Position numbers and translations under genes: made by a program. A stretch of DNA of 64,000 nucleotides from Anomalospiza imberbis (lineage: Eukaryota; Chordata; Aves; Passeriformes; Viduidae), in assembly GCF_031753505.1 (NCBI RefSeq), contig NC_089691.1, positions 20,532,085 to 20,596,084 on the forward strand. Direction: 5' to 3'. Under the pieces are notes generated by a model, which saw only the letters and a list, made by a program, of their open reading frames with translations, was not told the origin of the DNA and ran no database searches. Numbering within the stretch: the stretch's first letter is position 1; each line of letters starts with the position of its first letter. Below are positions 47,181-60,954 of the stretch, piece after piece.

Positions 47181-49465
47181 TCTGATGGAAGTGTTGTAGC
47201 AGGACAAAAGTTTATCCACTTTCATAGACTTTCTACCCTGTTCTGTCTGAACATTGAAAATATTCCAGGAAAATGCCAAAACATACAGGGCTGGGCCTTG
47301 TTATCCCAGCTAAATAACCTGAGCTAAATAACACATTTGAAATCCTTAATTCTGGGGGGGTTTCTTAGATCTATGCAGCATTCCCGTGGGAAGGCTGTAG
47401 GCAAGACAGAATTACGTTTGGATTTGTAATTGTCTTGCATAACAAGAAAGGTCCACCCAAAAAATAAACCCTATCTTCTTCTAAGAGCATGTTAACAACT
47501 AAATCAGTCAGCACTTCGTGAGGAAAACAGCTAAGAGCTGTTATTGGAATAATCTCAAAAGTAGAAGCTTTGGAGTGGGTTAAAACCCAAAAGATTATAA
47601 AAGAAATAAGTTCTCTCAAGAATCTAAAATGATTCCTGCAAACACCTTTTAGATCATTTTACGAGTTCCATAAACAGGATTAATTTAGGATGTTTATTTT
47701 TAACAGTTCCTTTGTGTAGCAAAATTCAGATGATGAAGTGGTGGAAAACTAAATATGAATAGCAAATAACGATTGGGAAAGGACATAAAGAGGCATTTAA
47801 TAGTGAGGGAACATTTAAAAATAGTAAGTTAAGGCAGACATCTGCACAAAAGTCTGCACAGGGTGACATCAGCTGCCACTAGAAAGGGTGAGATAATCTG
47901 AATATATTTATACTCCATAAAATGATTGCTATTTTGAGACAATTTTAGGAGAAATATATGCCAATGTTAGTTTACAGTGACTTTGTTTTGGTTGTGTCAG
48001 ATAACTCCTGCAGATATAACAATGTCTGCTAGAAACATTCCTGCTCCTGTGCTGTTGCTGAATACCTGAGCTGTGACTTAGGGGGCAAATGGGATCTGTC
48101 AGAACTAAAAAATAGTTCTTCCTAAGAGAAGCAGGAATAGCTGAATATAATGATGAACCACTGAAGAATTTGTTCATCTCATTCCAGTGTCATTGGGATA
48201 TGATTGACTCACGGACTCCAACAGAATTTACAACAGAGAACTCACATCCCAGGTAGTGCTGTGGGTGAGTTCAGCACTTATTTACCCCACGGGGTGATTT
48301 CACTACCAATTTCCAACAGCAGTTAGCCCAGCAGAGTAAGTTTCCCCTTTTAACTAAGATCCCACGATAGCAATTAGTAAATAACCCATCCTTTCACACC
48401 CAAATGTGAGCAGAGACACCGAGGTCACGGCAAAGATCTCCGCCGTTCCTCTCAATTTCACCAATTATTAAAGCAAGCGCAGGCAGGGATGTTCTGGCCT
48501 CTGGAAAGTGAAGGGAGTTTTGATCCCGGCTTCCAGCACGCTGCAGATCCGTGCCTCTGTGTACGGAGCTCTTTGCCTGGCAGCACAAAGGGAAGCAAAC
48601 AGTGCCCGGCTCTGCACTGCAAATGAGCACAGTTCTGGCTGCCCAGCTGAGCTTTTCTTCAGCCTGGGAATGCAGACTCGACCCTAATGAGAGCAGGTAT
48701 GGCCACAGACAGATATCTCCTGTTCATCGTGTCCCATCCGGGACCTGGCTGTGATTTTTGTGGCTGCAACTCGTGCCCAGCGAGCTGGTTCCGTTTGGGA
48801 GCCACGGAGCTGGCAATCCATTTCCTGCTGAGTCTAAAAAGGAAAGCACCAATATATTACAAGTATGTCCTAAATCTGTTCAGGAGGGCTGACAGATCAC
48901 ATTAAAACATTTGCCCTTAAGCTCTGGGTGACATGGCAAGAGACTTGTGATACATAATACCACTATTGACCTTTGAATTGGACAATTCATAACAGAAAAA
49001 AACAGGATTTTTTTTCCTGGCCCATACGCTAAAGGAGGAAATCTCCATGCTGACATCATAAGGGAATTTGTCTGTAAAGCTGAAAGTTCAGATTAATAGC
49101 AGGGAAGTCACACACAAAATAAAAACAAATTCTATCATTCTTTTGTTGTTTGAGATTTTAGTGTCTGTGTACCCCATACAGATGAACTGATCCTGGTGCT
49201 GGAACATTTTTCACACATTAACACAGTGCAGCTCTCATTGAGTTCCCAGGACTCACAGGATAAACATGTCAATGCTACAGGATTTTTCTCATGGAATGGT
49301 CAATGCTTGTTTGAAGGAATCCTCCAAAAGAAAACACTATCTGTGACATATGAATTTTGTTTACTACAATGAATATTTAGTGTTAATTAAAGAAAGAAGA
49401 GTCAGGAATAAACTCTGAAAAGTTCTTACCCTGCAGGTGAACTTCTTCCTGGTGAACTTTTTAGT
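47181..49465. other. Unique non-coding sequence
   Basis: No gene or repeat recognised. The part 48400-48800 is GC-richer, holds several CpGs and is open in both orientations, and may be a conserved or CpG-moderate regulatory stretch. This rests on composition alone. Confidence 0.5.
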
Positions 49466-49517
49466 GCTGAATTTGGTGATCTTAAAGTCCTTTTCCAACC
49501 ATATCAATTCTATGACT
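49466..49517 (+). mobile_element. CR1 LINE fragment (extreme 3' end, old)
   Basis: A diverged piece reading TGCTGAATTTGGTGATCTTA, AAGTCCTTTTCCAACCATAT and CAATTCTATGACTG corresponds to the end of a CR1 of the 'TTTTCCAACCTAAATGATTCTATGA' type. About 50 bp. Confidence 0.75.
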
Positions 49518-52500
49518 GCAGTCCCTCACAGCTCTTTTGGGGGAATATTGCACAGAAAAAGCAAACACAATATTTACCACAATAAGCGATTTTATGGATC
49601 TCCTCGTTCTTTCCATTTATAATGCACCAAGGGCTGGGTTTTAATTTCTCCACTAACTGAGGCAAACCATCTGCCTGGAAGTGTGCCTTGGATGAGGGCA
49701 CAGCTCTCTGGCCATGGGAGGAAGCTGGTGGCCTGACCACCTCCTCCAGGGGCCCCACTGGCCATCAGCAGCCCTGCTCATCATCTGCCTCTTCCTGGAG
49801 AAGACAGGAGCCAGAGCAGAGGACAGACAGATGGTACATTCACCATGGCCCAGAGCTGGAATTCCAACACCACGAGCAGGGGAAGAGACATGGAGCAGGT
49901 CCAGAGATACTCCAAGAGGCATCAGCAGGACCAGCAGCATCAGCTGATGAGTGGCTTTTGTATTAATCACTTCACAAAACATAATTGGGGTGTTGTTATG
50001 AGTCCAAGCAAACAGAGAGGAATTACTGAGAAATGCTTTAGGACAAAGAGTTCAATTTTAGCTTATTTTGAAGCTCAGAACACCAAACACTGGGCAGTTA
50101 TCTCTGTTCACATTGCAGCCCTATGCCCAAAACCAGAATCCAAGTGATTAGTGGTGCTGGACTTGCTTCTGTCTCAGCTCTCATTGATGTGAAGTGGGAC
50201 CAGCAGCACTGAGTTTCACCAGTGAAAGACTAATATGGCATTCTCAGAATCAAATGACTGATTCAGGGTGTATTTTGAAGGCTGCGCACACTGATCCTGC
50301 TCAGTCCCATTTTCAGCAGCAGTAAACTGGGACATATCCACTGAAATCAGGGAAGCCACAATAATTCTGCCCAGCTGAGCCCATGGCTCAGAAAACACTG
50401 ATTAGAGACCAGAGTATGAGAGGTTAATCACACTTTGTTCTAGGGGGAAGCTCTGCTTCTCTCAAATTCCCTGTCTGTGCAGCATTTTTACAGACCATTT
50501 TGAATTTTCTGTCTCAGTTTTCCTGTTTTTTAAAACATAGTTTGAGAGCCTCTTGCAGATTTTTTCTGCCTGCAGAGCCAGAAAAAGAAAAGGATTGCAG
50601 CAAGACTTCTCTCAGATTGGTCTTCCCTGGATTTAAAAGCCTTCAGGAAACATTTGAGGTAATCCAGAAAGATTGAAGAGTACAGATGTACCTCCCAGGA
50701 TGCGAGGACTAATGCATGTAATAACTGTATTTCTTTAAAATTACTTTCTCAGGCAGAGTTAAAGGCATAGATGTAACTAAGGGATTGGACTCAGGCCAAC
50801 TTGTAATGGCTCTGCTGTTTATCTTTTTTTTTTTTTTCCCTTTATCCCCCTCAGCAGAAAGAGCAGAACAAGCATTTTACTAAGAGATTTAAAGTTTGCT
50901 TTCACTCCCTCTCTTACTCAAGCCCTTCTGCCCCAAACATTGCTGGGTCACACAAATCAAAGCCTGAATTGCCTGAGCCACAGCAGAACCAGAAAACCCA
51001 CTGCTCCAGCTATTTTTACTTTCTCTGTCTGCTAGAAGAAAGGGAAGATAGATAAGACAAAGTGTTCATCAATATTTTAGTATTAATATATCAGAGTAGA
51101 AAGAGTAAAAAATTGTAGGTTATGCAGAGTGCAATTTAGCAGTGGCCACTCTGTCACCAAGATGACTGAGATTTGTCTTACACTGAAGTTATTTTCTTAA
51201 CATTTTTATCAAGAGACAAAGGAGCAGACCCTGAAAAGAGTGGGGATTTGGGTTTTTTTTTTTTTTTCCCACTGTTTTTTCATACAAAACACAATTTTTG
51301 CTGCTTATCCACCTCTGCTGTGCTTACCCGTACTCATAACTATGGGATTAAAGGCTGCCCTAAAACCCCTTCTCAGTCCTTATTAAACCCATAAGGAGTA
51401 AAATTTCTCCTTAGATGGCTCATCCAAACAATGAAATATCCACACAGAGCTCAGAAGAAAGTCTGGAACTCTGTTATGGATGCTTTAAACTGCTCAAGGA
51501 TGACACCACCTCCTTCTGCCCCTCCTGGAGAACACTCCTGGAGAGACAACCCTCATGCAAATCACATGTTACATCCGATGGGAAGGGAAAATCTCTCACT
51601 TGGCATGTGGAACAGGGCTGGAAAACACCTGTGTGCCTTTCATGCCTCTAGATTTCATCCACTTCTAGTTTCCAGGGCTTTTCCACCAGCTATACCAGCC
51701 TTTAGAACACTAATTTACATGGTATTTTAGATATATATTTCAGATGCCCGCTAAAAAGCCTCAAATGCCAAGCACAGAAGTGATTCAATGCTACTTTTCC
51801 TACTGTTCTCATCCCAGTCTCCACTGGGACAGTACAGCAGCAGCCTCTGAGCCCTGGCTAACAGGACAGACTTTTTTCCTCCTACTCTCCTTATCCATGT
51901 GATTCCAGCTTATTTCCCAGTGCCTGCCCCTGAGTGAAATTCTGCTTTTTGAAATCCACACTGCAGAAAGCAAAATCTAGCCTCTTCCCATCATCTCCCA
52001 AAGTAATTTTCAAGGTTAACCACAGGGAAGGCAGGTGAATTATGTGGAAACCATTACCTGTAAAGCCCTTTTTTCAGGTGCTCTTCCCTACCTTGGCCAT
52101 TTGCTCAGCATGTGCTGTGGCACTGGACACTCACAGCACACTCCTGACCAGAAAATTGGTCAAAGAATTCCGATTTATGCAGTGCAGTAATAACTAGCTT
52201 CACAGCAAGATCTGCATGGAGCAAATAAAGACAAAAACTCTCCTCCGTTTCTGCCAAAATCTCTGGCAAACAAAACAACCCCGTAATAGAATCCTGCTTG
52301 TAAAAATGCTTCAGGTTGCCCATGTTCCAGAGCTGGGAGCATAATAAATGAAGGAGTGGATGCCTAGGACAAAACCCTGTGGGATACCTGAGCCAAGCCA
52401 ACAGGTGGAGAAATTGAAAACAAATTGATAGCCTTGGGAGAGGAAATATTAGAACCAAGCAATATAGTGCCAGACAGTCTGGGGTGAAAGGCAGGCAGAG

Positions 52501-53417
52501 CCAGCAGTGATTTGCATCGATGCAGCACCAGGAGTGGAGTGTCAGGTGATATCCCAGAGCTTTTCACAGCAATGGAGCAGCAGAGCTCTCAACAGCTGAA
52601 GGTAAAGAGGGAAAAAAACAACCAGCATCAGAATCCACACCCAAACAGCAAAAGCTGGAGTGTACCTGAGAGCAGGAGAGGGTGGGCTTGTCATGGGGGG
52701 GCAGAGAGGAGGCAGCTGATTTGGTGATCAGCCTCAAGGTGCCTGTGCTCTGAGGAACTCAGGAAAGCCAGCTGCTTCCACAGCACCCTGGGAATCCAAC
52801 CTTGCCCAATGGTTCTGTTCTCCACCACGAGCCTGTGAAGCAAGGAAGGAGATTCCTGGGCACACAGGCTGCCCCTTCTCCCTGTCCTCATTATTTTACC
52901 TCTGCACTCTCCCAGCCTGCATGGCTTTCCCAGCTCTACTCCTGGCTCAGTGCAGCAGAAAGGGACAGAAACCATTAATTTTCACTTTTGTTCCATATTT
53001 CCTGATGCAAACAGGCACTTGAGCCAGTCTGCCTCCCCCTGGAAGCTACACCTGATGGATAGATTCTGCAGAATCAACCCATGATAGTTTCAAATCGTAA
53101 CCTTTGGTTGAATACACCTTTCCTGGGACAAATCTATAATTGACTGCAGCTCCAGCCCCACTGCCAGCTCCATGCTGTTCTCTCTCAGTGGTATGTGCAT
53201 CACCAAGGCTCAGAAAATGCCACACTGGCTGCTCAAGGGTCGATTATATCAGAGAAAAGTGAGCTCATGACAAATTTTCCACAAGTTTTCCATTTCCCCC
53301 CGTGCCTGGGTGTGGAATACAGGGGGTGTCACCTCAGCTCTGAGCTCCTGGCACAACCCATCCCTTGAAGGTAGGAATGGGGGGAAATGGGTTAAGAATG
53401 CTCCAGTTCAAGGCACA
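49518..53417. other. Unique sequence with a GC-richer multi-frame open patch
   Basis: Between 49660 and 49970 two forward frames and one reverse frame stay open for 77-109 codons. The bases are GC-rich and poor in stop codons; no family is recognised, so chance is likely. (T)14 at 50824-50837 and (T)15 at 51253-51267 are the only simple repeats of note. Confidence 0.5.
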
Positions 53418-53488
53418 GAGAATCACTGAAGTTGGAAAAGAACTCCAAGATCATCAAGTCCAACCCCCAACCATCCCTCCTAAGGAGT
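53418..53488 (-). mobile_element. CR1 LINE fragment (3' end)
   Basis: On the plus strand GAGAATCACTGAAGTTGGAA, then AAGAACTCCAAGATCATCAA and GTCCAACCCCCAACC. This is an antisense CR1 of the 'GGTTGGAAAAGACCTCCAAGATCATC' type; only ~70 bp can be followed with confidence. Confidence 0.88.
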
Positions 53489-56400
53489 CGGGAGCTTGGC
53501 ACAGCAAACACAAACGCGGAGTTTCCCCAGGAAGATCTTCCTCACAGATGTATTCCGAGGGCTTAATATTTTGCAAGCAGCTACCCAATGGAAAATGCCA
53601 GAGAAGCACTCTCTGTAATTACAATTTTACCACTTGAAAAGCTTGGCTGTGTCATAGCAGTGGCTCAATTAAGCTGAAATGCAGGACTGCTCCTGATGGT
53701 GCAACGGTTGTGAATAATATCATAAGCCATTTGCCAGGCTGCTGGGAACATGCTGATTATGGGCACAAAGTACACTCTGTTTTCCTTCTGAGCACTGAGG
53801 CTCGACACATTCACTCACATGGGGAACCAGGACTGCTCCTGCCTTTTTCATTACAACCTGATGTCATTTCTGCTTCACACCCAAAGAGCTCCGCTCCGGG
53901 CGGTGCAGCAGTAGGGGCTTTGGGAAGCCTGCCTGTTTCCCAGGAAAAACCACCTCAGGTGGAACTGCCACAGCTTCCCCTGGCTGCTGGGGAAGCCGGG
54001 GCACTTTGTGGGACAACAGAGAAGCAAAATGAGGGGGCCAGGGAGCTCCCAGAATCCTGCTGATTAGGCTGCACTAATTAGAAAGATTTAGGATTCAAAT
54101 AATTCTACAGGAAACTTGACTGCAGACAAGATCTGTTGGAACTTCTGCAAGGATTTCAAGACATTCTCCTCTGCAGCTGCATGCAGGAGAGCAGGCAAAG
54201 AGCAGATAAGCATTTCTGGATAACAATCTAAATGCAAGAGCAGTCACCCCATGTGAGACGGGTCAATCAGGGCAAGGGAATGATTTAGAAATCACTGCTC
54301 GAGAAGCATAAGCCAAAGACAACAGAAAGAAGGAAGCTTTCATCCATTTGCTTGCCCATGGAAGTAGAAATTTTCTTGCCTGTCTTCTCAGCAAAAGAGA
54401 CAACATCAGGCAGCTGCTTTTGTCAAACATCAGATCCAGAAAAAGAAATTTGAAATATGTTTTAGTGGCTCTTTTTCCAGGATGGAGTAGTTACACACCC
54501 ATAAAAAATTAGAGGCTTTGACTGAAGAATGTTTCCATCATAAGTAAGGATGATTCCCTCATTTTAAAGAGTATAAAAATAAAGAAATACATAGACTTTC
54601 AGAGTAGGGCTTGAAGAAAATGTTGTCTCTGGCTGATTTCTTGAAGCACACTCATTTTAGCTGCATTATTTGCTATGCTATGTAGCTGTGATGCTCAGCT
54701 GTTACCCCTGGACTTAGACTCAAAACACAGTGAATTTATACTTAGCATAAAACAACACCAGTTACATGTCCTGTACACCCAATGCCAACATTATTCTTCA
54801 GCTCAAATGCTCAGGGCTCTATATCTGGGCTTCACACAAGGACACCTGAAGGTTTTATATTAAATATTTCCTAACCCTAAATGAGAGCAGCGAATGCTGC
54901 TCAGTAATGCCCCAAAGCAAAAGTTTGACAGAGATCTGCTTCATTTTGTGGCCAAATGTTAACCCAGTGTCAGACAAAGCTGTGCACAGCAGAGCCCCCA
55001 GCTCTGACAGCTCAGGGCAGCCTCTGCACGCAGAGTTCCTGGCAGGCAGGACCCTGCACAAGATCTGCTGGTGCAGCTCAGTTTGGCATTGGCGTTATCC
55101 TTGACAAGATAAATCAGATTAAAATGTGCAAGTAGCCACTGGGTCTGGAGTTTGCTGAGAGTAAAAGAGTTCTGAACATGTTCATTTTGGCCACTCAGCT
55201 GGACAAGGGACCCTGGGGGAGCATAAGTCCACATTAAGCTGTTGTGAGGAGATATAAATCTCCTCTGACTGGATGGCCACTGGCTATTAAGTGGCTCCAT
55301 AATAAATGTTAATCATTCTGGACCTGATGGAGGATTAAAAGAGTCAGACTTACTTTTGTGTTTGAAGTTGGGGAAGGCTGAGGATGCCATGACATTGATC
55401 TGTGCAGGAGCCAAGTGGATGCGGGGGTTTGAGGCAGGATTCACTCAACAGCTGCACTGCTCCAAGTAACTCAGATTCCAACCATCCCTAAACCCTTCCT
55501 AAAACACATTCCTCAGTTTTCCACATTCCAGCATCACGGGTGACACTTCAGCTCCATTTACAGATTTATTTTTTGGATCATTCAGCACTGGAAAGCTCTC
55601 TTTAAGGCATATTAGAGCTTTTTCAGGGACAACAATAGTGTAGGAGAAATATGAGGTGGGGGTGATTTAATGCTCTTCAAACATTAGATTCCATTCATTA
55701 GAATCCATTCACACTGCTTCCTTTTCCTGCCATAATTATCCCAAAGTTTTATGAAGCACCAAGTGGCTGAGCACTAAAAAAAATTATCCTTCTGGTCTGT
55801 TACATTTATAAAAATACTCAGTTAAAGTGATGTTTTCATTCACTTCATTATTTGCCTTGTTTATGGAATGTAATCTCTCAGCCCCCTCTTTGGGTAGGAC
55901 TTTATATTTCTGCAGTGACAATCAGCCAAAGTCTGCTACTCCCTAAAAAGTCCCTTCCACCTGTCATCAGCAATTCTGCTGTTCTTGGTCGCTTGGTTTT
56001 TCCATTTCAATTGTTCCCAAGCCTTCCTGCAGTGCACCCAAAAGGAGGTGGGACGTTAATGTGAGCCGTGTATTTATAAGCACTTTGCTTCAGCTTGTAA
56101 GTGACAAATACTCCTTGTTTCTAACATTCCCTCGAGCCTTCTGTAGAGTGTGATTTCTTATTTTACATGTAAAAACCTCAATCTCTGTTCTTCTACAGCT
56201 CCCAATGAATCTCTCTAAGTTATACACAGACATGAGCACACGGAAAATTGCCAGTCCAAAGCTGGAGGCAAAAAAATCAAATTTATTGATAATTGATGCT
56301 AACTAGATTTGACATTTGACCAAAACTTGTTAAAACAACCAGAATATCTGGTATGATTAAACCTAATAAAGATTAAATATCCAGGATTATAAATGATACC

Positions 56401-58030
56401 ATGCACCCCAAGATTTATCTTCAACATAATGGTACTGAACTAAGCTGCATTTATCAACTCTAAGCATGGTCTCGTGTACAAACTAACAGCTACTGCAAAC
56501 ACATTTAAAGGCTAAAAATTAAGTAAAATTGCATGAACTCCTATTTTTACTGATTCTGGAATGCTGCAGCATTGAAAAACAAAATAAATTGGAATCATTC
56601 AAGAATCCAGGCTCTAACTTTTTTTACTAAGATCCTCTGTCTCAAAAAAACCCAAAAGAATCCATGAAGAAACAGATTTCTGTTATATAGAGCCACATGG
56701 ATATTTAGAGATATGGAGAATTCCCACTTCCTGCTAAAATTCATGGGGAGCTGGTTTGTTTGTTTTATTAGGGGGAAAAGGTTTGTCCCACCTGAGCCAG
56801 GCAATACCTCAAGGAAAGGGAAAACAAGCCTTTAATTCTGGTTCAGCATTCCTGGAGACGTCTGGAAGGAATCCAGGGAATAATGAAAAGTCTTGCTGGT
56901 AAAACTCCTGAGGCAGCAGGCAAAGATCCCTCAAAACTCAACCATTTGAAGACCAACTACCCTGTGTGGTTCCCAGAACACTCCGTGCATTGATTCCTCT
57001 GAAACAGAGGTGAAAATCCAGACCTGGAGCAACAGGAAAGGGACTGAGTCATAAAATCAGCCCAGATGTGGATGGGAAGCAGAAGGGCTGAGCTGGACAT
57101 TGGAAAGGAGCCACTGGAAGGTACTGGGAGAACCCACAGCTCTGGGGATAAATTTCCCAGTGTAGGATGAGCTTGGAACGAGGAAGCCTGGAAAAGCTGA
57201 GTGGGTGGCAAGGACCCACCAAGCAGCTGAGAGGTTTCTGCAGGCCCTGCTCAGCTCTGCTCTCTCTACACAAGCTCTTAGTTCTGTTTTCTCCCACCCA
57301 CTATGCAAAATTTCCTATTAGAGAATGAATTTGCAGGGAATCAAGGCCACTGTTTTATTGGAATCTCTCTGTGGCTGCTGTTCATCCCTCGCAGAGGTGA
57401 TAATCCTGGCTTTGTCACCAGCACTGGTTTGCCACAACCCAATGCAATGTCCCAAATGAAATTATGACAAACATCTGGATCCAATGAATCCCCACGGAAC
57501 AAAGGCCCTGTTCTCATGCAGATCAGTTCAGTAAAAAAAAATTAAGAAAAACCCATAATTCCTCTGGAAATACACTGTAATGGATGAGCAGAAGTCCCTG
57601 TGGATAAAGGGAATTGTCACTGTACATTCCCATGCCTCATCAGCCAGCAGATTTCAAAAGAACAGATCTATTTTCATGGAAAGGTATCCATTTTAAATTA
57701 ATTTAAGCCTTTTGTTTGTGACTGCTGCCAAAAGCTTTGTGTCCTAAGACAGCCACTGAGCTTGACCAATTTGCATATAAAACTAATTGAAAAGAAAACA
57801 TTTGGGGGGTTTTGTTAAAAAATAATAATTGCAAACTTTAAAAGTTACCATGGAATAGAAGCATTCTGATGAAAATCCAAAATGTGAGTCTCACAAATTA
57901 TTTTTTGTGATTTCTACTAAACAGATATCCCTAAAATAAACCATATGTTTTACTTTTAAAAAGGATTAAGAAATGTTTCCTTGGTATTTTTCAGGGTGAT
58001 TATTATGAAAGGGAATGGAAAGAGTTCCAA
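53489..58030. other. Unique non-coding sequence, no gene recognised
   Basis: The 117-codon forward frame 53710-54063 is GC-rich towards its end and has no recognisable family. The remaining 4 kb has ordinary composition with no element I can name. Confidence 0.5.
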
Positions 58031-58091
58031 GGCCTCACCATCCTCACAGGGAAGAACTTCTTCCTAATATCCCATCTAAATCTACCCATCA
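58031..58091 (-). mobile_element. CR1 LINE fragment (internal part of the 3' region)
   Basis: On the plus strand GGCCTCACCATCCTCACAGG, then GAAGAACTTCTTCCTAATAT and CCCATCTAAATCTACCC. It matches the CR1 block that normally lies 200-270 bp from the 3' end; the 3' end itself is missing. Confidence 0.85.
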
Positions 58092-58422
58092 TGTCCATCA
58101 TTAAGGAATGCATATCTCCACAGATTGGATTTTAGCCTGTGCACAGTTTCCCAAAGTTTCCACCAGATCAAACACAGTACTCTGGCCATGAAAACCCAAG
58201 GTTTTTTGGGGAGAGGTTTGCACTGAACTCCTTGTGACCAAACAAACCTGAATTTTCCACTCATTCGAACACTCCCAGTGTTTTCTGTGACACAGCTCGA
58301 GCTCAGGTGCCTTCCCAGGAGCAGTGGGGATGGAAAATGGACTCAAGGAGGGATCAGTCCACATAAAAAGCCCTCGCCATCCCCTCCAAGATGTGCCAGC
58401 TCCCAGCCTGAACACGCACGTG
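58092..58422. other. Unique sequence between two CR1 pieces
   Basis: No recognisable element. A minus-strand open frame (58101-58565) crosses this stretch and the following CR1, so it is not a credible gene. Confidence 0.5.
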
Positions 58423-58535
58423 GAATCACAGAACCATTCAGGGCGGAAAACAGCTTCAAGATCATCGAGTCCAACCAAGCCAAGCCCCCCATTAAACCAC
58501 ATCCCAAATGCCACATCCCCACATCTGAACGCCCA
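58423..58535 (-). mobile_element. CR1 LINE fragment (3' end)
   Basis: On the plus strand GAATCACAGAACCATTCAGG, then AGCTTCAAGATCATCGAGTC, CAACCAAGCCAAGC and CACATCCCCACATCTGAAC. This is the 'AAGATCATCGAGTCCAACC' CR1 type in antisense, about 113 bp. Confidence 0.9.
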
Positions 58536-58994
58536 GCTTGGGATGGTGGCACAATCCAAATCCACAGTTTGTCCAATTTATCCCCAGCAAAAAAGGCTGA
58601 CTGCAAAGCAATAATCTGTGCAGCGAGTTTACAAGCTTGTATGCAGCACTTAGCAGCCTGAAAGAACATCTGCAGGAGCAGAGTCCTTTCTAATCAGCTC
58701 GCCCTGGAATCTGCTCACAACAACGTTCTCTTTTCTCACTTTGACAATTCTCATTAAGGGCTGCCTTCCCTGCACCTCCGTGTGGAAATGCTGATGTGAG
58801 CAGCATGCTGATCCACACGGGGAGAGCTCGCTGCAGGCTGCAGCACCGAAATTCAGCCTCTTATAGACACATATCATAATATTGGCTTTTTGCAGATATT
58901 AAAATGGACTCTATGTGTGTGTGGTAAAGTAACTTTGTTATAAAGATACAGTTTTTGTTTCTGTTGTTAATTAAGCTGTGTGAAATAGCTGATA
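58536..58994. other. Unique sequence, possibly including the 5' part of the next LTR
   Basis: The stretch 58660-58860 looks like a possible conserved element. From about 58912 (TGTGTGTGTGG) onward the sequence may already belong to the LTR that follows; I could not fix its start. Confidence 0.45.
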
Positions 58995-59441
58995 TCAGTG
59001 TGCTTGTGTTAAAGTGCCTGCTGGGGTGGGATAACACCCAAAGGACACAGGATGAGGACACCTGTACAGATCTGCCACCCATCAGACTCACTGTCTGAAG
59101 GCAGTGTGGGCCAGGGCCCGAAACTGAGGGGGGATGATAAAAAAGGACTAAAAGAACAACCAAAGAATACTCGTGCTCTAAAAAGGTGGAACCCAGGAGG
59201 AGCCATGCTAAACAGTTCTTAAAATATGTAAACTAGTTTGGGGAAAAGTTTACTATGCATAATTGCTTATGAATATGCAACAGGCTGATGCATCAGAAAT
59301 GGTAAATAAAGGGTGTTTCCAAGCTAGCAGGTGTGCTCTTGGCTGAGTGCTAATAATAACCTTTGCTCTGTGGTCCCTGTCTCCTATTGTCCTTTATTAA
59401 ACTTTTTACATTTTCACAAGAGAGTCAACGTGTTTTTCACA
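58995..59441 (+). mobile_element. Probable LTR of an endogenous retrovirus (ends uncertain)
   Basis: The 3' half has the look of an avian retroviral LTR: GCTTATGAATATGCAACAGG, AATAAA at 59305-59310, ATTAAA at 59396-59401 and a CCTTTATTAAACTTTTTACA block, then a TTTTTCACA end near 59441. The start is unclear (possible TG starts at 58912 or 59014) and I found no convincing target duplication. The type resembles the ERVK-like LTRs common in songbirds, recalled from memory and not searched. No viral coding sequence is attached. Confidence 0.6.
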
Positions 59442-60954
59442 AGCCCAAACCTTCAGGAAAAGAGAGGGAAGGGCATTTCAAGAAGCTCTAAGGAGCAAGG
59501 GAAGGAGAGGTGGGACACACGAGCTACAGAGAGCATTAGGATGGACTCACGACCACGGGAACAGCATCCTGCAGTTCCCACTTCCTTCTGTCTTAAAATT
59601 TGCCTTTTCCAGGCAAAACTTTCAGCACGACAAAGGGAGTTTGGAGGTATTTTTTCTTAATATCCACTATTACTAATCTCACTAATACTCAGTATATTAA
59701 TATCTAATTATTTACCAGCCATTCTCAAAAGATTCCATAAATCTCAAAGGTCCAAATGTGACTACAGAGGTTAAGTCAGGAAAACCAGGCACACAGCAGC
59801 TCATACTTTATGCTGACTGGGAATTGGCCACAATTTAAAGTTTGCAGTAAGCAAGTCTGAGTTTTGAGTATTTCTCTACAGAGAACCGTTATTTGTCAGA
59901 ACAGAGCCCTGATTAATGAAACCATAAAGGAAGAATAGTAGCTCTGGAAGATAAGGAGATAGTTCAATCAAACATTTCCATTGACTAAACATCTTTTTAA
60001 TGAATAAGATCAATTTAGTGTTACTCTGACCTGCTCTGCCATTTTTTAAGTATTGTATTAACAATTTATTTTTCTTTTTAAATGCACATGAAATCTGCAT
60101 TTTCCATTTTAGTCATGAGCAAGGCAGCACACAGATCTGACAATTCTTGATTTGACAGAAAATACTGTTTTCTCAAGACCAACAAACCCACAAACATAGA
60201 TTATGTTTGGGAAATCCCTCATCAAAACCGTTCCAAGCAACAACACATCTGTTCTTATTTACAGACATAAAAAGATGCAGCTCCCCGTCAACAAGCAGAG
60301 TCATTAATTCTGATTTTCTCTTTGCAGGGTCTAGGAGGGTTTTAAAGGCCACCCCCTCCCCATTCACACAAACTCTCTCCCCCACATAGTTTCAAAAAAA
60401 CAGCTCTGGATGGAGAAATACCTTGGTCAAAATCTTCTTGCTGATATTTTCACCTCAGTAAGTAAAGATACTGTTTATGCCTTTGAATACAGTCTGGTTT
60501 GCATTTTAAAGTGGGGTTTTTTTTTGTGTACACAATTAATTGAGGGATTATTGGCTCCTCCAATTATGTTACAGCTTTTTGCAACTTGAAAGTGTTCACA
60601 GAAGAGCAAAGCAGATTTCACTGCCCAGAACATTTACACAGGTTCATCTCCAGCCTTGAATTCGTGTGCCAAGTGCCAGAAAGTCCCTCTGGGTATGAAA
60701 CGTGAATACTTCGTATTTTTAAACATCTGAGGGAGTTTATTTTCATGCTTGGGAGATAATCAGGATATCCCTGGCTGAGAATTCGGATGAACCATGGCTT
60801 GTGAAGAGCTTTTTGGTATTTTTAATGATCACCAATGATCAGTGACTGCTCTGCTCCAAGGCACAGCCACAGCCCCTGCTGCCCAATCCTGACTGGCCCA
60901 GCACAACCCCACACAGATGGCATCAGGGAGGAAAAGGTGAAACAGGACAATCAA
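59442..60954. other. Unique non-coding sequence
   Basis: No gene, RNA or repeat recognised between the LTR-like sequence and the next CR1 copy. Confidence 0.55.

Noticed and set aside
53710..54063. 117-codon forward open frame in a GC-richer patch
   Set aside because: No recognisable family, no good splice sites noticed, and length within what local composition allows.
58101..58565. 154-codon minus-strand open frame
   Set aside because: It overlaps a CR1 fragment and is opposed by forward open frames over the same region.
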